Shown: in pieces, positions 11,418 through 22,430 of the stretch
Numbering within the stretch: position 1 is the stretch's first letter
How the letters are laid out: every line of letters starts with the position of its first letter
Source of the DNA: Rachicladosporium sp. CCFEE 5018
Lineage: Eukaryota > Ascomycota > Dothideomycetes > Cladosporiales > Cladosporiaceae
Reading direction: 5' to 3'
Length of the DNA stretch: 64,000 nt
Assembly (NCBI GenBank): GCA_002077045.2
Contig: KZ111154.1
Span: 912,023 to 976,022, forward strand
Made by a program: the position numbers and the translations under genes
Notes under the pieces: model-generated
The model's input: only the letters and a program-made list of their open reading frames with translations
What the model was told of the DNA's origin: nothing
Database searches by the model: none

Positions 11418-12336
11418 TCATACACTCTTCAGAAATTCTAAAACTCCCGCGTTGAACTCCTCAGCAAATTCGAGCTAAGGGACCAGTCAGCTTTTGCTCT
11501 GAAGGTAGCTTGCTCAAGGCATTACCCACCGAACAAGCATGCCCTCCTCTCGTCGTCCACCACCTACAGTCCGGGATAGCTCGTTCAAGCTGACTGCTCA
11601 ACGGTACCGGTATGAGGATGTCTTCCGCGCCAGCCAGCACCATCACTTTACTAGGCGGCAGGTTCGCCAGCCCCTTCCCTTCTGCTGCAAGCTTGGCAAG
11701 AGCTGCGGTACTATCGAACGTCTGTATGACATTCAGCTGCGCAAGATACTCGTCCAATGGCATAGTAAGGGCGTCCATCGCTTCATCGACCTCCTTCAAT
11801 TCAGCCGGTCGATTCAAGAAGAACGGTACAGTGAACGCCCACAGGGTGACATCTTTCATGACTTCTCGAATGGACATTCGCTGCGCCATGTCCGCCCATA
11901 GTGCGAACATGCGGCTGCAAAAGAGCGAGGGTGCAGCGTAGGTACAACATAAGCTAAGTGACAGGATTTCTCTTCCATTTGTAGAGCCGTTGGGGTAAGC
12001 CAGCGCGAGGCTCTGTGCGATCATGCCGCCCATTGAGATGCCGAGAAGATGGAACTTATCGATCTTCAGGATGAAAAGTAGTTCATGGAGATCAGCGGCC
12101 AAGAGCTCGGCCGTATATGGCTTCTGATCTTTCGCCCCGGGCAGTGAGGTGGTCTGACCGATTCCTCGGTTGTCGTAGGTCAGCACTTGACAGCCCGCGC
12201 CTGTGAACGCAGGCACTTGTGCATCCCAGGTTGAGACGTCATCGGCGAGGCCATTGATGAGGACGAGCCAGTGATGGGCATCCTGGCCAGAGATCTGGTA
12301 GTGGACGTTGAGCGAGGAAGTCGTCGCGAAAGGCAT
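11418..12336 (-). CDS. Alpha/beta hydrolase, copy B
   Basis: A soluble alpha/beta hydrolase of the 3-oxoadipate enol-lactonase/epoxide-hydrolase-like group; the substrate is unknown. Two minus-strand exons, 11530-12336 and 11418-11474, with a 55-nt intron give 287 aa. The nucleophile elbow is GISMGGMIAQ (Ser about 101), the acid is in LAGAEDILIP (Asp about 239) and the catalytic His is in TRGGHACS (about 266), just before the intron. The short last exon encodes LEFAEEFNAGVLEFLKSV, the usual final helix. An oxyanion-type NGLADDVSTWD and a strand/turn YDNRGIGQT precede the nucleophile. No signal peptide is seen. Without splicing the frame runs into a non-homologous tail, so the intron is required. 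Confidence 0.88.
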
Positions 12337-13117
12337 ACTCGGGTGACTGCTTCTTGTCGTGCCAATTACTAGGAACGCACCGGGCTCCCGAATCGTGCTA
12401 AGCTAACCTCGACGGGGCGAATGATCACAATTGGGCTCTCGAGTAGACTCGACTAACTTTCTGTCTGGCCACTCTCGTAGCAGTAACGTGAGGCTGGTAG
12501 ATGGTTTTCGAGTGTACTTGCGCGTGTTCTGTCGTATGACTTATACAGGCACAAGACCACGGCACCTCACCATGCTCTTTTCTCGATATAGGCAAAATCA
12601 GTGCGATATCGAATGAGCGCTGACGTCTGTATAGTGCAAAGTGCGCGACATTGTTATTCGCTGCTAGCCTGGTGTCAAGCCCCGCATCCTCTTCTGCCCC
12701 TCCATACATACATGTACCGGTAATATACACTCTGACGTTTGCTCAAGGAACAGGGATATGTTGGTACCACTTCATGGTCGAGTAACAACACTTGCTCAGC
12801 TTTCAAGATCGTACTGATTGTTCTCCTCGGTAAGAATGGTCCTCTGCTCAACTATTTTTTGAAATGATGGTTCATCTGCTCGATTGCTGGCTGTCGGACC
12901 TGCTCTCATGTCACTGACAGCGGGTGACACATCACTGGCGACGTCCAAGTCGCTCTCGTTCGCATGAATGATATGTGGGTATTATCCTGACAATTGGCTT
13001 GCCGATTCGGGGGATTGCTGCCCAACTCCAAGTCCAAGTGCTAATGGCTATATCGAAATCTGAACGAGCAGATGAAGGTGAGACGCCATCCGCACTGAGT
13101 AACAAAGTCAGTGCTTG
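12337..13117. other. Intergenic region
   Basis: Lies upstream of the minus-strand hydrolase and downstream of the minus-strand HET gene. It is well conserved with 25411-26183 apart from a few small indels. No gene was seen. Confidence 0.5.
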
Positions 13118-13704
13118 CTACTGATCTTGACCTTCAACTCTACGTCTCTCAGCGATATCTTCAAGCGAACGTACAGAATTGTACGTTCTCCGGGCGAGTG
13201 CTTTTCGCTTGACATAGATCGAAATCGCCAGCAAAATCATGGTCAACAAAACCATAGCTGTCGCGAGCGATGTGACTATAATAAGTCCAAGTTTTCTCTG
13301 CATTGCGAACTTGACCGCTAAGCCAATCGATAAGGCCGAAGCGCTTGCACCGCCCAGAATTGCGACTCTTTTGTAGTACCGGGCCTCCACTGCAGATCGC
13401 TTGCAGAGCTCCACGAGTGCCGGGGATATTTCTGAGACCGGTCGTCAGCTTGTCCGCACGGGTACAGAGATCTTGCTGATATTCTACTTACGATACTGAA
13501 TATGGAAGTGGTGCTGCTCCGTGATCGCACTGAATGCCAGTCCGCTGTCGTCTTCCGGTCTAGAACGCCAAAGTTCCACGGGCGCACAATAGATTAGCTC
13601 GGTTCTCGGAGGCATTCCGACACGATGGCCTACAGACGGAGCCTCATGTCTGTCGTACCGTGGTGTGTAGAAGCAAGCAGCTCGCCTAACCCCTGGCCGC
13701 AGGA
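13118..13704 (-). CDS. HET-domain protein, 3' part, copy B (5' end lost at gap)
   Basis: The C-terminal part of the gene seen whole at 26184-28581. The last part of exon 1 (13492-13704) is joined by a 60-nt intron (13432-13491, GTAAGT donor, GCTGAC branch) to exon 2 (13118-13431). Exon 2 encodes two hydrophobic helices, about VAILGGASASALSIGLAV and LGLIIVTSLATAMVLLTMIL, separated by a short basic loop and followed by a basic tail ending EGQDQ. The HET domain itself lies beyond the gap. On the haplotig model this fragment continues into 37949, leaving about 326 bases unsequenced in that haplotype. Confidence 0.8.
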
Positions 13705-13804
13705 NNNNNNNNNNNNNNNNNNNNNNNNNNNNNNNNNNNNNNNNNNNNNNNNNNNNNNNNNNNNNNNNNNNNNNNNNNNNNNNNNNNNNNNNNNNNNNNN
13801 NNNN
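13705..13804. other. Assembly gap (100 N), contig 2/contig 3
   Basis: Exactly 100 N. Sequence after the gap starts at the same position within the phosphodiesterase exon 1 as sequence after the first gap, as expected for two alternative paths through the same locus. Confidence 0.95.
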
Positions 13805-15678
13805 AGGGGAGGGCGCGGGATGGTGAGTCTGCGTTGAGAGGGAGTTACACAACAAGGGTCAGGCTGACGAGGCGGCAGAAGAGCTGGAGACGAAGAGCAG
13901 CGTTCCTAGGCCTATACGCCACGATCATGGCAGCTTTCCTCGGACTACTGTACGGCGCCTACAAAGCTACGAAGGACCACAACAGGGTGCGAACGAAGTA
14001 CAGGCCACAGGTTATGAGCAATGGCACCTCCCTCTTCGCACCCACGACTATCCTGCTATCTCTAGACGGCTTCCGAGCGGACTTCCTCCATCGCAACCTC
14101 ACGCCCACCCTCAACGCCTTCATACGAGAAGGCGTCTCGCCGAAGTACATGCTTCCTTCCTTCCCCTCGGTAACATTCCCAAACCACTTCACGCTGGTCA
14201 CTGGACTGTATCCCGAGAGCCATGGGATCGTGGGCAACACGTTCTGGGATTCGGCATTGCAGAGGGAGTTCCACTACACGGATGCGGCGAGGTCAATGCA
14301 GCCAGAATGGTGGAACGCGGAGCCCATCTGGGAGACTGCTGAGTTGGCCGGTGTACGAACGGCGATCCATATGTGGCCTGGGAGCGAAGCCCATATTGGC
14401 GCCGTTGAGCCGATGTATGTGGACAAGTATAACGCCAATGAGGAGCTGGAGAGGAAGGTAGATCGCATACTCGGCTGGCTGGACTTATCGAGTCATCTGG
14501 ATCAGCCCAATGCTACGGATAGTGGGATCAGACCACAGCTCATTGCTGCGTACGTGCCGAACGTGGACGCAGATGGACACAAGTACGGTCCTAACAGCAC
14601 CGAGATCCGTGGCACGATTGCGGACGTCGATCGTATGCTTAGTGAGATCTTCACCGGGATAGCCTCGCGGAACCTCACCTCAATCGTGAATGTCGTCGTC
14701 GTCTCCGATCACGGCATGGCAACTACAGACACAGCCCGACTGATCCAGCTCGAAGACCTACTAGACACGAAACTCATAGAGCACATAGACGGCTGGCCAC
14801 TATACGGTCTCCGGCCACATGACACCTCCGAAGAACACCTTGCCTCGCTCCACGAGACTCTGATTGCCGCTTCCCTCACACCTGAGCACAAGGGCAAATT
14901 CACCGTGCACCTCCGCAGCGATATGCCCGCGCGCTTCCACTTCTCCAACAACCCTCGCATCGCGCCTCTCTGGCTCATACCGACGACTGGCTATGCCATC
15001 GTTACCCACAAGGAGATGGACGTCGCCCTTGCCCAAGCCGGAGGATTGGTCTACCATCCTCGAGGACTGCACGGCTACGATCACGAGCACCCACTGATGC
15101 GGGCGATCTTCGTCGCACGCGGGCCCGCATTCCCGCATGAAGCTGGGAGTGAGGTGAATGTCTTTCAGAACACTGAAGTGTATGGGATCATCTGCGACAG
15201 CTTAGGCATCGCGCACGGCAAGATCGGCAATAATGGCACGCTTTCGCTGCCCTTCAAGACCATTGGTCTGCACGAGGGCAGTGGTGGGCCGGGACAGAAT
15301 CTCGACGACGAGACGGGCGACGTGCTCGAGTCGGACAGGATCATACCAGCTATTGCGCCGTTTCCTATCTTCTCCTCGTTGCCACCGCTGGAGATTGCTG
15401 GGACGGCGGCGATTGTAAGTACGAAAACGGACGTAGTGTGGACCACGAATGCTCAGGGCTCGCTTGTTACTGCGCGACCTGGCGCTGGAGGTGAGAGTGC
15501 GAATGAAGCTGAGAAGGGTGATGAAGACGGCTTCGAGCAGAATCTGAACTACAAGCTTGGCTGGCTTGACTGGTTCAAGGGGAAGGTTGAAGGTGCGAAA
15601 GATTGGGTGAAAGGTGTGTTCCACAAGGGTGGGGAGGAAGAGAAGACTGGTGAAGGCAATGGTTCGAAAAAGTCCTGA
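13805..15678 (+). CDS. Nucleotide pyrophosphatase/phosphodiesterase, copy A (5' truncated by gap)
   Basis: Homeolog of 1190-3063. The intron is 13823-13878 and exon 2 is 13879-15678. All metal ligands and the nucleophile Thr in PSVTFPNH are retained. The roughly 21 differences from copy B over 614 codons are mostly conservative and cluster toward the C-terminal, non-catalytic region, for example GEVLESEKVIP versus GDVLESDRIIP. The first 350 bases match the end of contig 1, so the complete gene in this haplotype is best read as 399-1089 continued from about 14157 onward. Confidence 0.9.
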
Positions 15679-16109
15679 ACTTGGAGCGGACTAGCGAGAT
15701 CGGAGTACGGCGTTTTGGACCTGAGAGAATAGTTGACTGGCCGACGATACCCTGGGATGACTGCATCGAACGGAGTTGACATGTTGTTAACCAGGCCGGA
15801 TTTTCCGCGAGATACTCCAGCGCTATGCTATTGATAGTCTGATATGAATCCTCTGAGCCAACATGTATTCCGACCTCTTCTCGCACGTGTGCTTTTCGTA
15901 GCCGTAAATTCATGCTGTCGTCCAACAATCAACCTGATCATGGACTGCGAAGCTAGTAGTCGAGCCTCGAAGTTTTCGAAGGTGGATGCGATAGAGTCGG
16001 CCGTGTTGCACCAACATCTTGCACTTGCCCAGTACCACTTTGGCTGCTGATGCGTGTCGGACGTCTATTCACCACCTCTAGATGATATCCTAGCCTCCAC
16101 ACATCACAC
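15679..16109. other. Convergent intergenic region, copy A
   Basis: Counterpart of 3064-3491. No gene was seen. Confidence 0.5.
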
Positions 16110-16613
16110 TCAGCTCGTCGTACTAGCCGGCCCCCCTCTCTGCCCCAATATCCCTCCCACATCCAGCCCCTCTTTCTTCTCACTCTCAATCTCCTCCCTC
16201 GCCCCCTTCTGCTCAGCCTTCTTTCGATCAAGCCCACTCTCCAGCCCCTCCTGCGTCCCGCTCGCCCCGGGCTTCCGATCAACAGAACTCGCCACCTTTC
16301 CCTCACCAGGCGCACCCATCTGATCGGCGTCTAGCTCTCGGTTCCGACCTATACTCTCTTCTGTCTCGCCTTTGGCTTCTTCGCCTGGTGGGGCGCCGTG
16401 GATGCCGTAGCCTAGGGAAGAAGGGGTGGCGGAGTCTGAGGAGGTGGACTGGGTTCGCGGGACGGCGTTTTCGGAGCCGTTGGTGGAGTTTTTCGCGTTG
16501 ATGGAGGCTTGGGATTTCTCGGAGGGGTCTGTCTGGGCGGGGTTGCCGGGGGTGGTGTAGGCTTGGTTTAGGGTTGGCTGGGAGGGGACGGTGGGGTGGA
16601 TGGCGTCGGACAT
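16110..16613 (-). CDS. Small disordered hydrophilic protein, copy A
   Basis: A 167-aa homeolog of the protein at 3492-4001, starting at the ATG at 16613. The C-terminal motif block (GYGIHGAPPGEE through GILGQRGG) is nearly unchanged. The Ser/Thr-rich linker at about residues 35-60 differs substantially, with an in-frame length change. Strong conservation of the motif half and drift of the linker support a real protein whose function lies in the C-terminal half. Function is unknown. Confidence 0.75.
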   Translation of the reverse strand: MSDAIHPTVPSQPTLNQAYTTPGNPAQTDPSEKSQASINAKNSTNGSENAVPRTQSTSSDSATPSSLGYGIHGAPPGEEAKGETEESIGRNRELDADQMGAPGEGKVASSVDRKPGASGTQEGLESGLDRKKAEQKGAREEIESEKKEGLDVGGILGQRGGPASTTS

Positions 16614-16883
16614 GATGACGGTGGTAGTGGTGAGAGTGAGATCGGTCAATGGGTGAGGCGGTGGAGTCTGGACTTGAAGACAGAATTATTTACGTTGTGT
16701 ATATTCGAGTCGCTCATGACGTAGCGGGGCTATTTTAGAGATGTCATGAGCGGTCATTGGGGAAGCTGTCGATCAGACGGGACAGCAATGTGAGATATAT
16801 CCACTCTGTACTCCGTGAGGGAGGAGAGTGTTATATCCAGAATCATATACAGGCAAACCACACAACAACCCAAATCGATTAGG

Positions 16884-17996
16884 ATGGCTGTCTCCAATCT
16901 GTCTCGGAAAGAGGTGCTTGGGAAGGTGTACAAGATGGTGCCTCCAATGCTCGAGAAGTTCCACAAAGGCAAGCACATAAGCAAGATGTAGCAGTATGGG
17001 TGATAGAATTGGCTCTGACAGGTTCCATCAGGCCAGCTCGGTCGGGTAGCAGTTATAGGGGGCAGCGAGGACTATACTGGAGCGCCCTACTTCTCTGCAA
17101 TGGCATCCGCGAAGCTAGGTGCCGACATGGTAGGCTATCGATATCGCAGAGCGAGATTCAGACGGACTGGACACTGACCATGATTACCATAGTCCCACGT
17201 AATCTGTGAGCCCGGCGCTGGCGCCGTGATCAAAACATACTCGCCCAACCTCATGGTCCACCCCTACATGCGACAAGAGAAGAACCTCGCCCAAAACGAG
17301 ACCATAGAGTCAGTGTCAAAGACGGTAATCGACATGTTAGACCGATTACACGTCATAGTCGTAGGACCCGGTCTCGGCCGTGACCCGGCTATGCAAGAGA
17401 CCTGCGCTCGGGTGCTTGTCGAGGCGAGGAAGCGTAATGTCTCATTTGTGCTGGATGCTGATGGGCTGTATCTGGCGCAGACGCGACCGGAGTTGGTGGA
17501 TGGATATAAGGAGTGTATACTTACGCCGAATGTGGTGGAGTTTGGGAGGCTGGCGAAGTCGAAGGGGATTGATGTGAATAAGGAGAAGCCGGAGGAGCTG
17601 TGCTCTAAGCTGGCCACAGCTTTCGGGAACATTACAATTATCCAGAAGGGTGCGAAGGACTACATCTCCAATGGCAAACAGACGCTGATCTCAGACGGCG
17701 AGGGCGGACTGAAGCGATCCGGAGGGCAGGGCGATACGTTGACGGGCTCGTTGGCTACGCTGCTTGCGTATCGGAAGGCGTACTTGGAGAAGATCTGGGA
17801 CCACGAGAACGACATGGGCGCAGATGACTTGCTCACGTACGTGGCGTACGGCGGCAGCGCTATCACAAGAGAGTGCTCGAAGTTGGCATTCAAGGAGAAG
17901 GGGCGGAGTCTGCAGGCCAGCGACTTGACAGAGCATGTGCATACCGCCTTCCAGAACGTAATCGGTGAGAAGCCGACAGATGGGAGCAGGCTGTAA
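16884..17996 (+). CDS. ATP-dependent (S)-NAD(P)H-hydrate dehydratase, copy A
   Basis: Homeolog of 4278-5395 with the same exon structure: 16884-16968, 17032-17129 and 17193-17996, 328 aa. The first intron (16969-17031) again begins with GC, here GCAAGC, closer to the GC-AG consensus than the GCGAGC of copy B. Over the 256 residues compared, only three differ (Arg/Met after GRDPA, Asp/Asn in IDVxKEK, Leu/Pro near the C-terminus), so this is among the most constrained proteins of the locus. The GGQGDTLTG active-site loop is intact. Confidence 0.93.
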
Positions 17997-18333
17997 AATA
18001 GCCGCTCCGACTTCTTGGTCAGATTACTTTGATGGGGTCCGGCGCACTGTACAATAGCAAAGCATATGAATGCATGGATATATTATGCACATGAAATGTG
18101 CATGAAGTCAAATCACTACTTCGACGAAAGCAGGCAAGACCGTGCTCACTTCACTTCCCGACATGAGCCTAAAATAGCCTTATCACATCTCATGCACAAG
18201 AGTTAATATTGTTCACAACGATGTGCTTGACCGTCGAAGCAGTGTCTTACCGTCGATCCAGTCGAGATGGTCTATCATTGCAGTATGGTTAACAAGAGAA
18301 GTGGGTAGAGCACGCCCGGAAGTCGCGATTCTA
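17997..18333. other. Intergenic region, copy A
   Basis: Counterpart of 5396-5738, well conserved. No gene was seen. Confidence 0.5.
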
Positions 18334-20193
18334 ATGGATCAAGACGAAGCCCCATCCCGCTTCGATGGTGAAGACACGTCGTCCACCACAGACCGCGAGC
18401 TGAAGGGCTGGTATTCCATTGGTCTTGCCGCTGAGATCTTTGCGGTCTGTGGAGTCGGTCAGTGGTCTTCGAGAGCTCAAGATCATTCGTGTCCGTCGCC
18501 CAGTCTGACAATGCTTAGGCTCCTTCGCCCCGGTCACCCTTGAGCAGCTGGCTCGTGAGCACGGCGTGTTGAAATCCGACAATTGGACACCATGCGTCTT
18601 CCCTCCGCCGCAGGAGAACGAACCAATACTAGTCCGACTGACGAGACGAGTCGCCGACAATGTCAAGGAGGGCGATCAATGCGTCGTCAAGCCTTTCGGC
18701 TGGGCGATGAGTACGGCTAGCTTCGCGCTGTACACGTTCTCCTTTGCAGTCTTCCTGCAGGCGTTAGTTTTGATCACGTTCAGTCCTGTGGCTGACTATG
18801 GTGGGTTGATTACATGCCAGGCATATGCGTGAGGTACTGATCCGAAGATCTAGGTACGAGACGGAAGAGGCTGCTCCTCGTCTTCGCCTTCACAGGTGCC
18901 GTGGCGACTATGCTCTATGCATTCGTCGCGCCTCAAGTCTACCTGCTTGGCTCACTGTTGACTATTGTAGGAGTCATCTGCTTGGGCTGTACATTCGTGC
19001 TGTTGAACTCCTTTCTGCCACTACTGGCAGCCAGGCACCCAAATGTGGACGACAAGTCCACCACAGCCCTACAGATTTCGGTCCGTATATCGTCCAAAGG
19101 TGTTGGGTTAGGTTACGCCGCTGCAGTCTTGGCTCAAGTCATCAGCATCGGCCTCCTGACAGCACTCAAGAGGGCCCATTTCGCCTATGAGTCAACCTCA
19201 TTACGTAGCGTTCTCTTCTTTGCCGGACTTTGCTGGACAGCACTCACGATACCTGGCGCACTTTGGTTGAAAGACCGCCCGGGTCCGCCCTTGCCAGCAG
19301 CCGCCCTCCGCAAAAGCCGCCTCCCCAAACCATTGCATTACCTCATCTTCGCTTGGTCTTCCGTCTACAAGACTATCCGTACAGCTCTGAAGCTGCACCA
19401 GACCTCCTTGTTTCTGTTAGCCTGGTTCGTCCTATCGGACGCCATAGCCACAGTATCCGGTACAGCCATACTCTTCGCTCGCACTGAGCTACACATGGGT
19501 ACTATCGAGATCGCCTGTCTCTCAATCCTCGTCACGATCTCTGGTATAGCTGGGGCGTTGCTCTGGCCCAGACTCTCAGCTTTGTTCAGATTACAGCCAA
19601 AGGCCGTCATCGTAGCCTGCATGTGTCTCATGGAAATTATACCGATCTACGGCCTCCTCGGCTTCCTGCCTGTCGTCCAGTCCTGGGGCGTAGGGGGCTT
19701 GCAGCGACCATGGGAGATCTATCCTCTTGGAGTCATTCACGGCTTAGTCATGGGTGGGCTGAACAGCTACTGTCGCGCTTTCTACGGCGAGATGATACCG
19801 CCCGGCTCAGAAGCTGCTTTCTATGCGCTATATGCAATTACGGACAAGGGCAGCTCGGCTGTGGGGCCTGCGCTTGTTGGTGTGATCGTGGATAGAGTGG
19901 GGAGTATCAGGCCTGCCTTCGCATTCTTAGCCTTCCTCATTGCTATGCCCATACCTCTAATATGGTGGGTTGACGTGGGACGGGGAAGAGAACAAGCGAT
20001 GGCTTGGGCTGAGAGGACGAGGAAGGGCGTTGGACTCGACATGCCCATGAATAATCTCAACGCACGCGAAGACGAATTTGCGGCCGAGGGATTGCTCGCA
20101 AGCGAGGATCACGAAGCCGTTAGAAGATCAGTAGGAGTCAGTCGCGATGAGCATTCGCCACGTAAGACACTCTTGAGTGTCCACTCCTCATGA
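18334..20193 (+). CDS. Atg22-like vacuolar membrane transporter, copy A
   Basis: Homeolog of 5739-7535. Exons 18334-18457, 18519-18800 and 18854-20193 join to 581 aa. Membrane helices and the Atg22 signatures are unchanged. The C-terminal cytosolic tail is 21 residues longer because two codons that are TGA and TAG in copy B are TCA and GGA here. The extra tail is Ser/Arg-rich (VGVSRDEHSPRKTLLSVHSS). Which length is ancestral cannot be decided from this window. Confidence 0.9.
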
Positions 20194-20584
20194 TAAGAGC
20201 AGGCCTCTGTCTCTGTGGGACAATGATCTGGGACTCTGACCATAGCAGTCTGAGGCCATCGCTTCTCCAATAGTCCGAACGGTCGCACGCTGTCAAGACG
20301 CCACTGCATTCAGCCCCTCGCTTTGTATTCGTGAGACACAGCCGACTTGTCGGCACATTCGACCTGAGCATTGGACCCTCACAGATACCCCAATGGAGAG
20401 TTGCACTCCTGTGGAAAAGCTTGTGGGAGCATTATCCGTACTCCCGGGCGTCCGGGGAAGCGGGGGGTGTCGAAATGCAGATGAACACAGCATCAAAGAG
20501 CAGGAGGAAGCACGATAAGTGAACGACTCGGCGACTCCTACGCACACTACGCAAGCTAACAATTCTACGGAACTACGTCTGTCT
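20194..20584. other. Convergent intergenic region
   Basis: Between the Atg22-like gene (+) and the sugar porter (-). It is longer and only partly alignable with 7536-7769. No gene was seen. Confidence 0.5.
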
Positions 20585-22430
20585 CTAGATCTCATCGGAC
20601 GCCAAGATGGTACCATCGTTGGCCACAGCAACCTTGTGCGCCTTGAGCGAAGTCTTGACTGGGTTGGGGGACTCGAAGATAGCGTCGAGCTCCTCGAGAG
20701 TGCGGTTCTTAGCTGTAGAGAATGCAAGTCAGTGGTTGGTTCCTCGAACAGCGTACACTGCAGGGGACATGTGACATACTCTCGGGCATGAAAAAGTAGA
20801 AGATGGTCGCCATGATGGCGTTCCAGATGATGAAGACAATGTAGGTCTTCCATCCAATCTTTTGCAGCGAGATGGGCCACGCGAACTGGTTCAGCAGGCC
20901 ACCGGCATTGACAGCGAGAGAGGAGAAAGCCATGCCCTTGGCGCGCATCTCGAAAGAGAGCACTTCGACGGGGTACAGAGCCTGCAGGGGCGTGAGACCA
21001 ACGGAGTAGGTGGCGCCGAAGAGGAAGATCATGGCGATTGAGGCCCGAGCGGCGGCATCATTGGTCTTGTCGCTCTGGGCGAACACGGCTGTGGCCGTAG
21101 TCACGCCAACCCAGATGATGGACGTGCCGATCATGGAGAAGAGCATGAGGGGGCGACGGCCAATGCGGTCGACAAAGGCAGCACCGAAGAGCGCGAAGGC
21201 GAATTGGAAGATGGAGTAGCCCAAGTTGATCTGAAAGCGTTAGGATGGACTGGACTTTGCAAGCAGCTGTGATGGATCAGACTTACATTGGCCTGAGTGA
21301 CGGACTCGGTGTACCCGGCCGTCGCCAAGACAGCAGGCAAGAAGTATGACAAGACACCGTTACCGGCCCACTGAGCACTGCGTACGAGTTAGTGGAGGCC
21401 GTAGAATGGATGGTGTACGACACTAACAAGATGGAGAAGAGGCAGTTGACAGTGATGCGGTATCTGGAGGCGCGGGTGCCGAACAACGCGCGGTAATCCC
21501 ACCAGCGCTTGTCTGCGCCGTCCAAGTTCAGGAAGGACTCGTACTCCTCGAGCTCGAGCTTGACCCAGGCAGAGTCGGCGTGGCCGTAGCCGTGCCACTT
21601 GTTCAAAACTTCGACGGCCTTCTCGCGCTTGTTGTTGACGTACAGCCAGCGTGGAGATTCTGGGATGAACCAGGCGCATACCGCGATCAAGGCTGGGAAC
21701 ACCATCTGAAGGTAGATTGGGATGGTCCAGGAGACGTTGCCCTGAAGGACGATCGCGCCACGGATGGCACCGGAGGCGAGGATCGCGCCGGTGAACCAGA
21801 AGGTATTGCAGTAGGCCGTCAGCAGACCGCGCCAGGCTGGATGCGCAGTCTCTACAACGTAGATGGGGCCGGCAGAGGAGACGATGGAGACACCGAAACC
21901 CAAAAGGAAACGACCACCCTTGAGCTGGCCGACATTGGCCGTCATGCTGCTGGTGCCGTTGATGATGGCACCGATGATGATCAACCAAGCGCCAATCATC
22001 ATGCCGTAACGTCTGCCCCAAGTATCGATCGCAGGCCCGACGAATGGAAGCGCACAGACACCACCAATCTGGTACATGGCAGAGTTGATAGCGGCCCACT
22101 CGCCGTCAGCGGTTCCGTGGAAGAACTCGAGGAATTGCTTGTTGGCTGTGAGACCACCGAAGAGGGAGCCGTCGAAACCGTTCATGGTCAGGCAGAAGCA
22201 TCCGAGAAGGACGCAGCCGATGAGCTTCCATGTGTGTATGTTCCAGAAGGGAGGGCGTTCCTTGAGGAGTGCTTCGTTGTAGGCCTCGGAGCCTCTGACG
22301 ACCTTGACTTCAGCGACATCACCCTACCGGGATGTTAGCTGGGTACTGTGACGTGTCCATGACAGGAACTTACAGAATCGACGATCTTCTCGACGGTGGA
22401 CATAGCCGCCTTCTCCTCGAGTGCCGACAT
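20585..22430 (-). CDS. MFS sugar porter, copy A (one extra intron)
   Basis: Homeolog of 7770-9545. Five exons, 22374-22430, 21428-22323, 21287-21377, 20780-21230 and 20585-20712, give 540 aa. The fourth exon is separated from the third by a 56-nt intron (21231-21286: GTAAGT donor, CCTAACG branch, TTTCAG acceptor) that is absent from copy B, where the coding sequence at the same point is continuous (QAN/INLGY). Transporter motifs DTWGRRYG, PESPRWL and DRIGRRPL are intact. The other intron positions are identical between copies, although their sequences differ. Confidence 0.9.

Larger units (their letters stand above)
1190..13704. repeat. Alternative copy (homeolog/haplotig) of 13805-26770
   Basis: The whole of contig 2 is collinear with 13805-26770 and carries the same genes in the same order and orientation. 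The phosphodiesterase ORFs differ at about 21 of 614 residues. The NAD(P)H-hydrate dehydratase ORFs differ at 3 of 256. Intergenic DNA is more diverged, with indels. Both ends of the copy are N gaps, which points to unmerged haplotypes and away from a biological tandem duplication. Confidence 0.85.
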
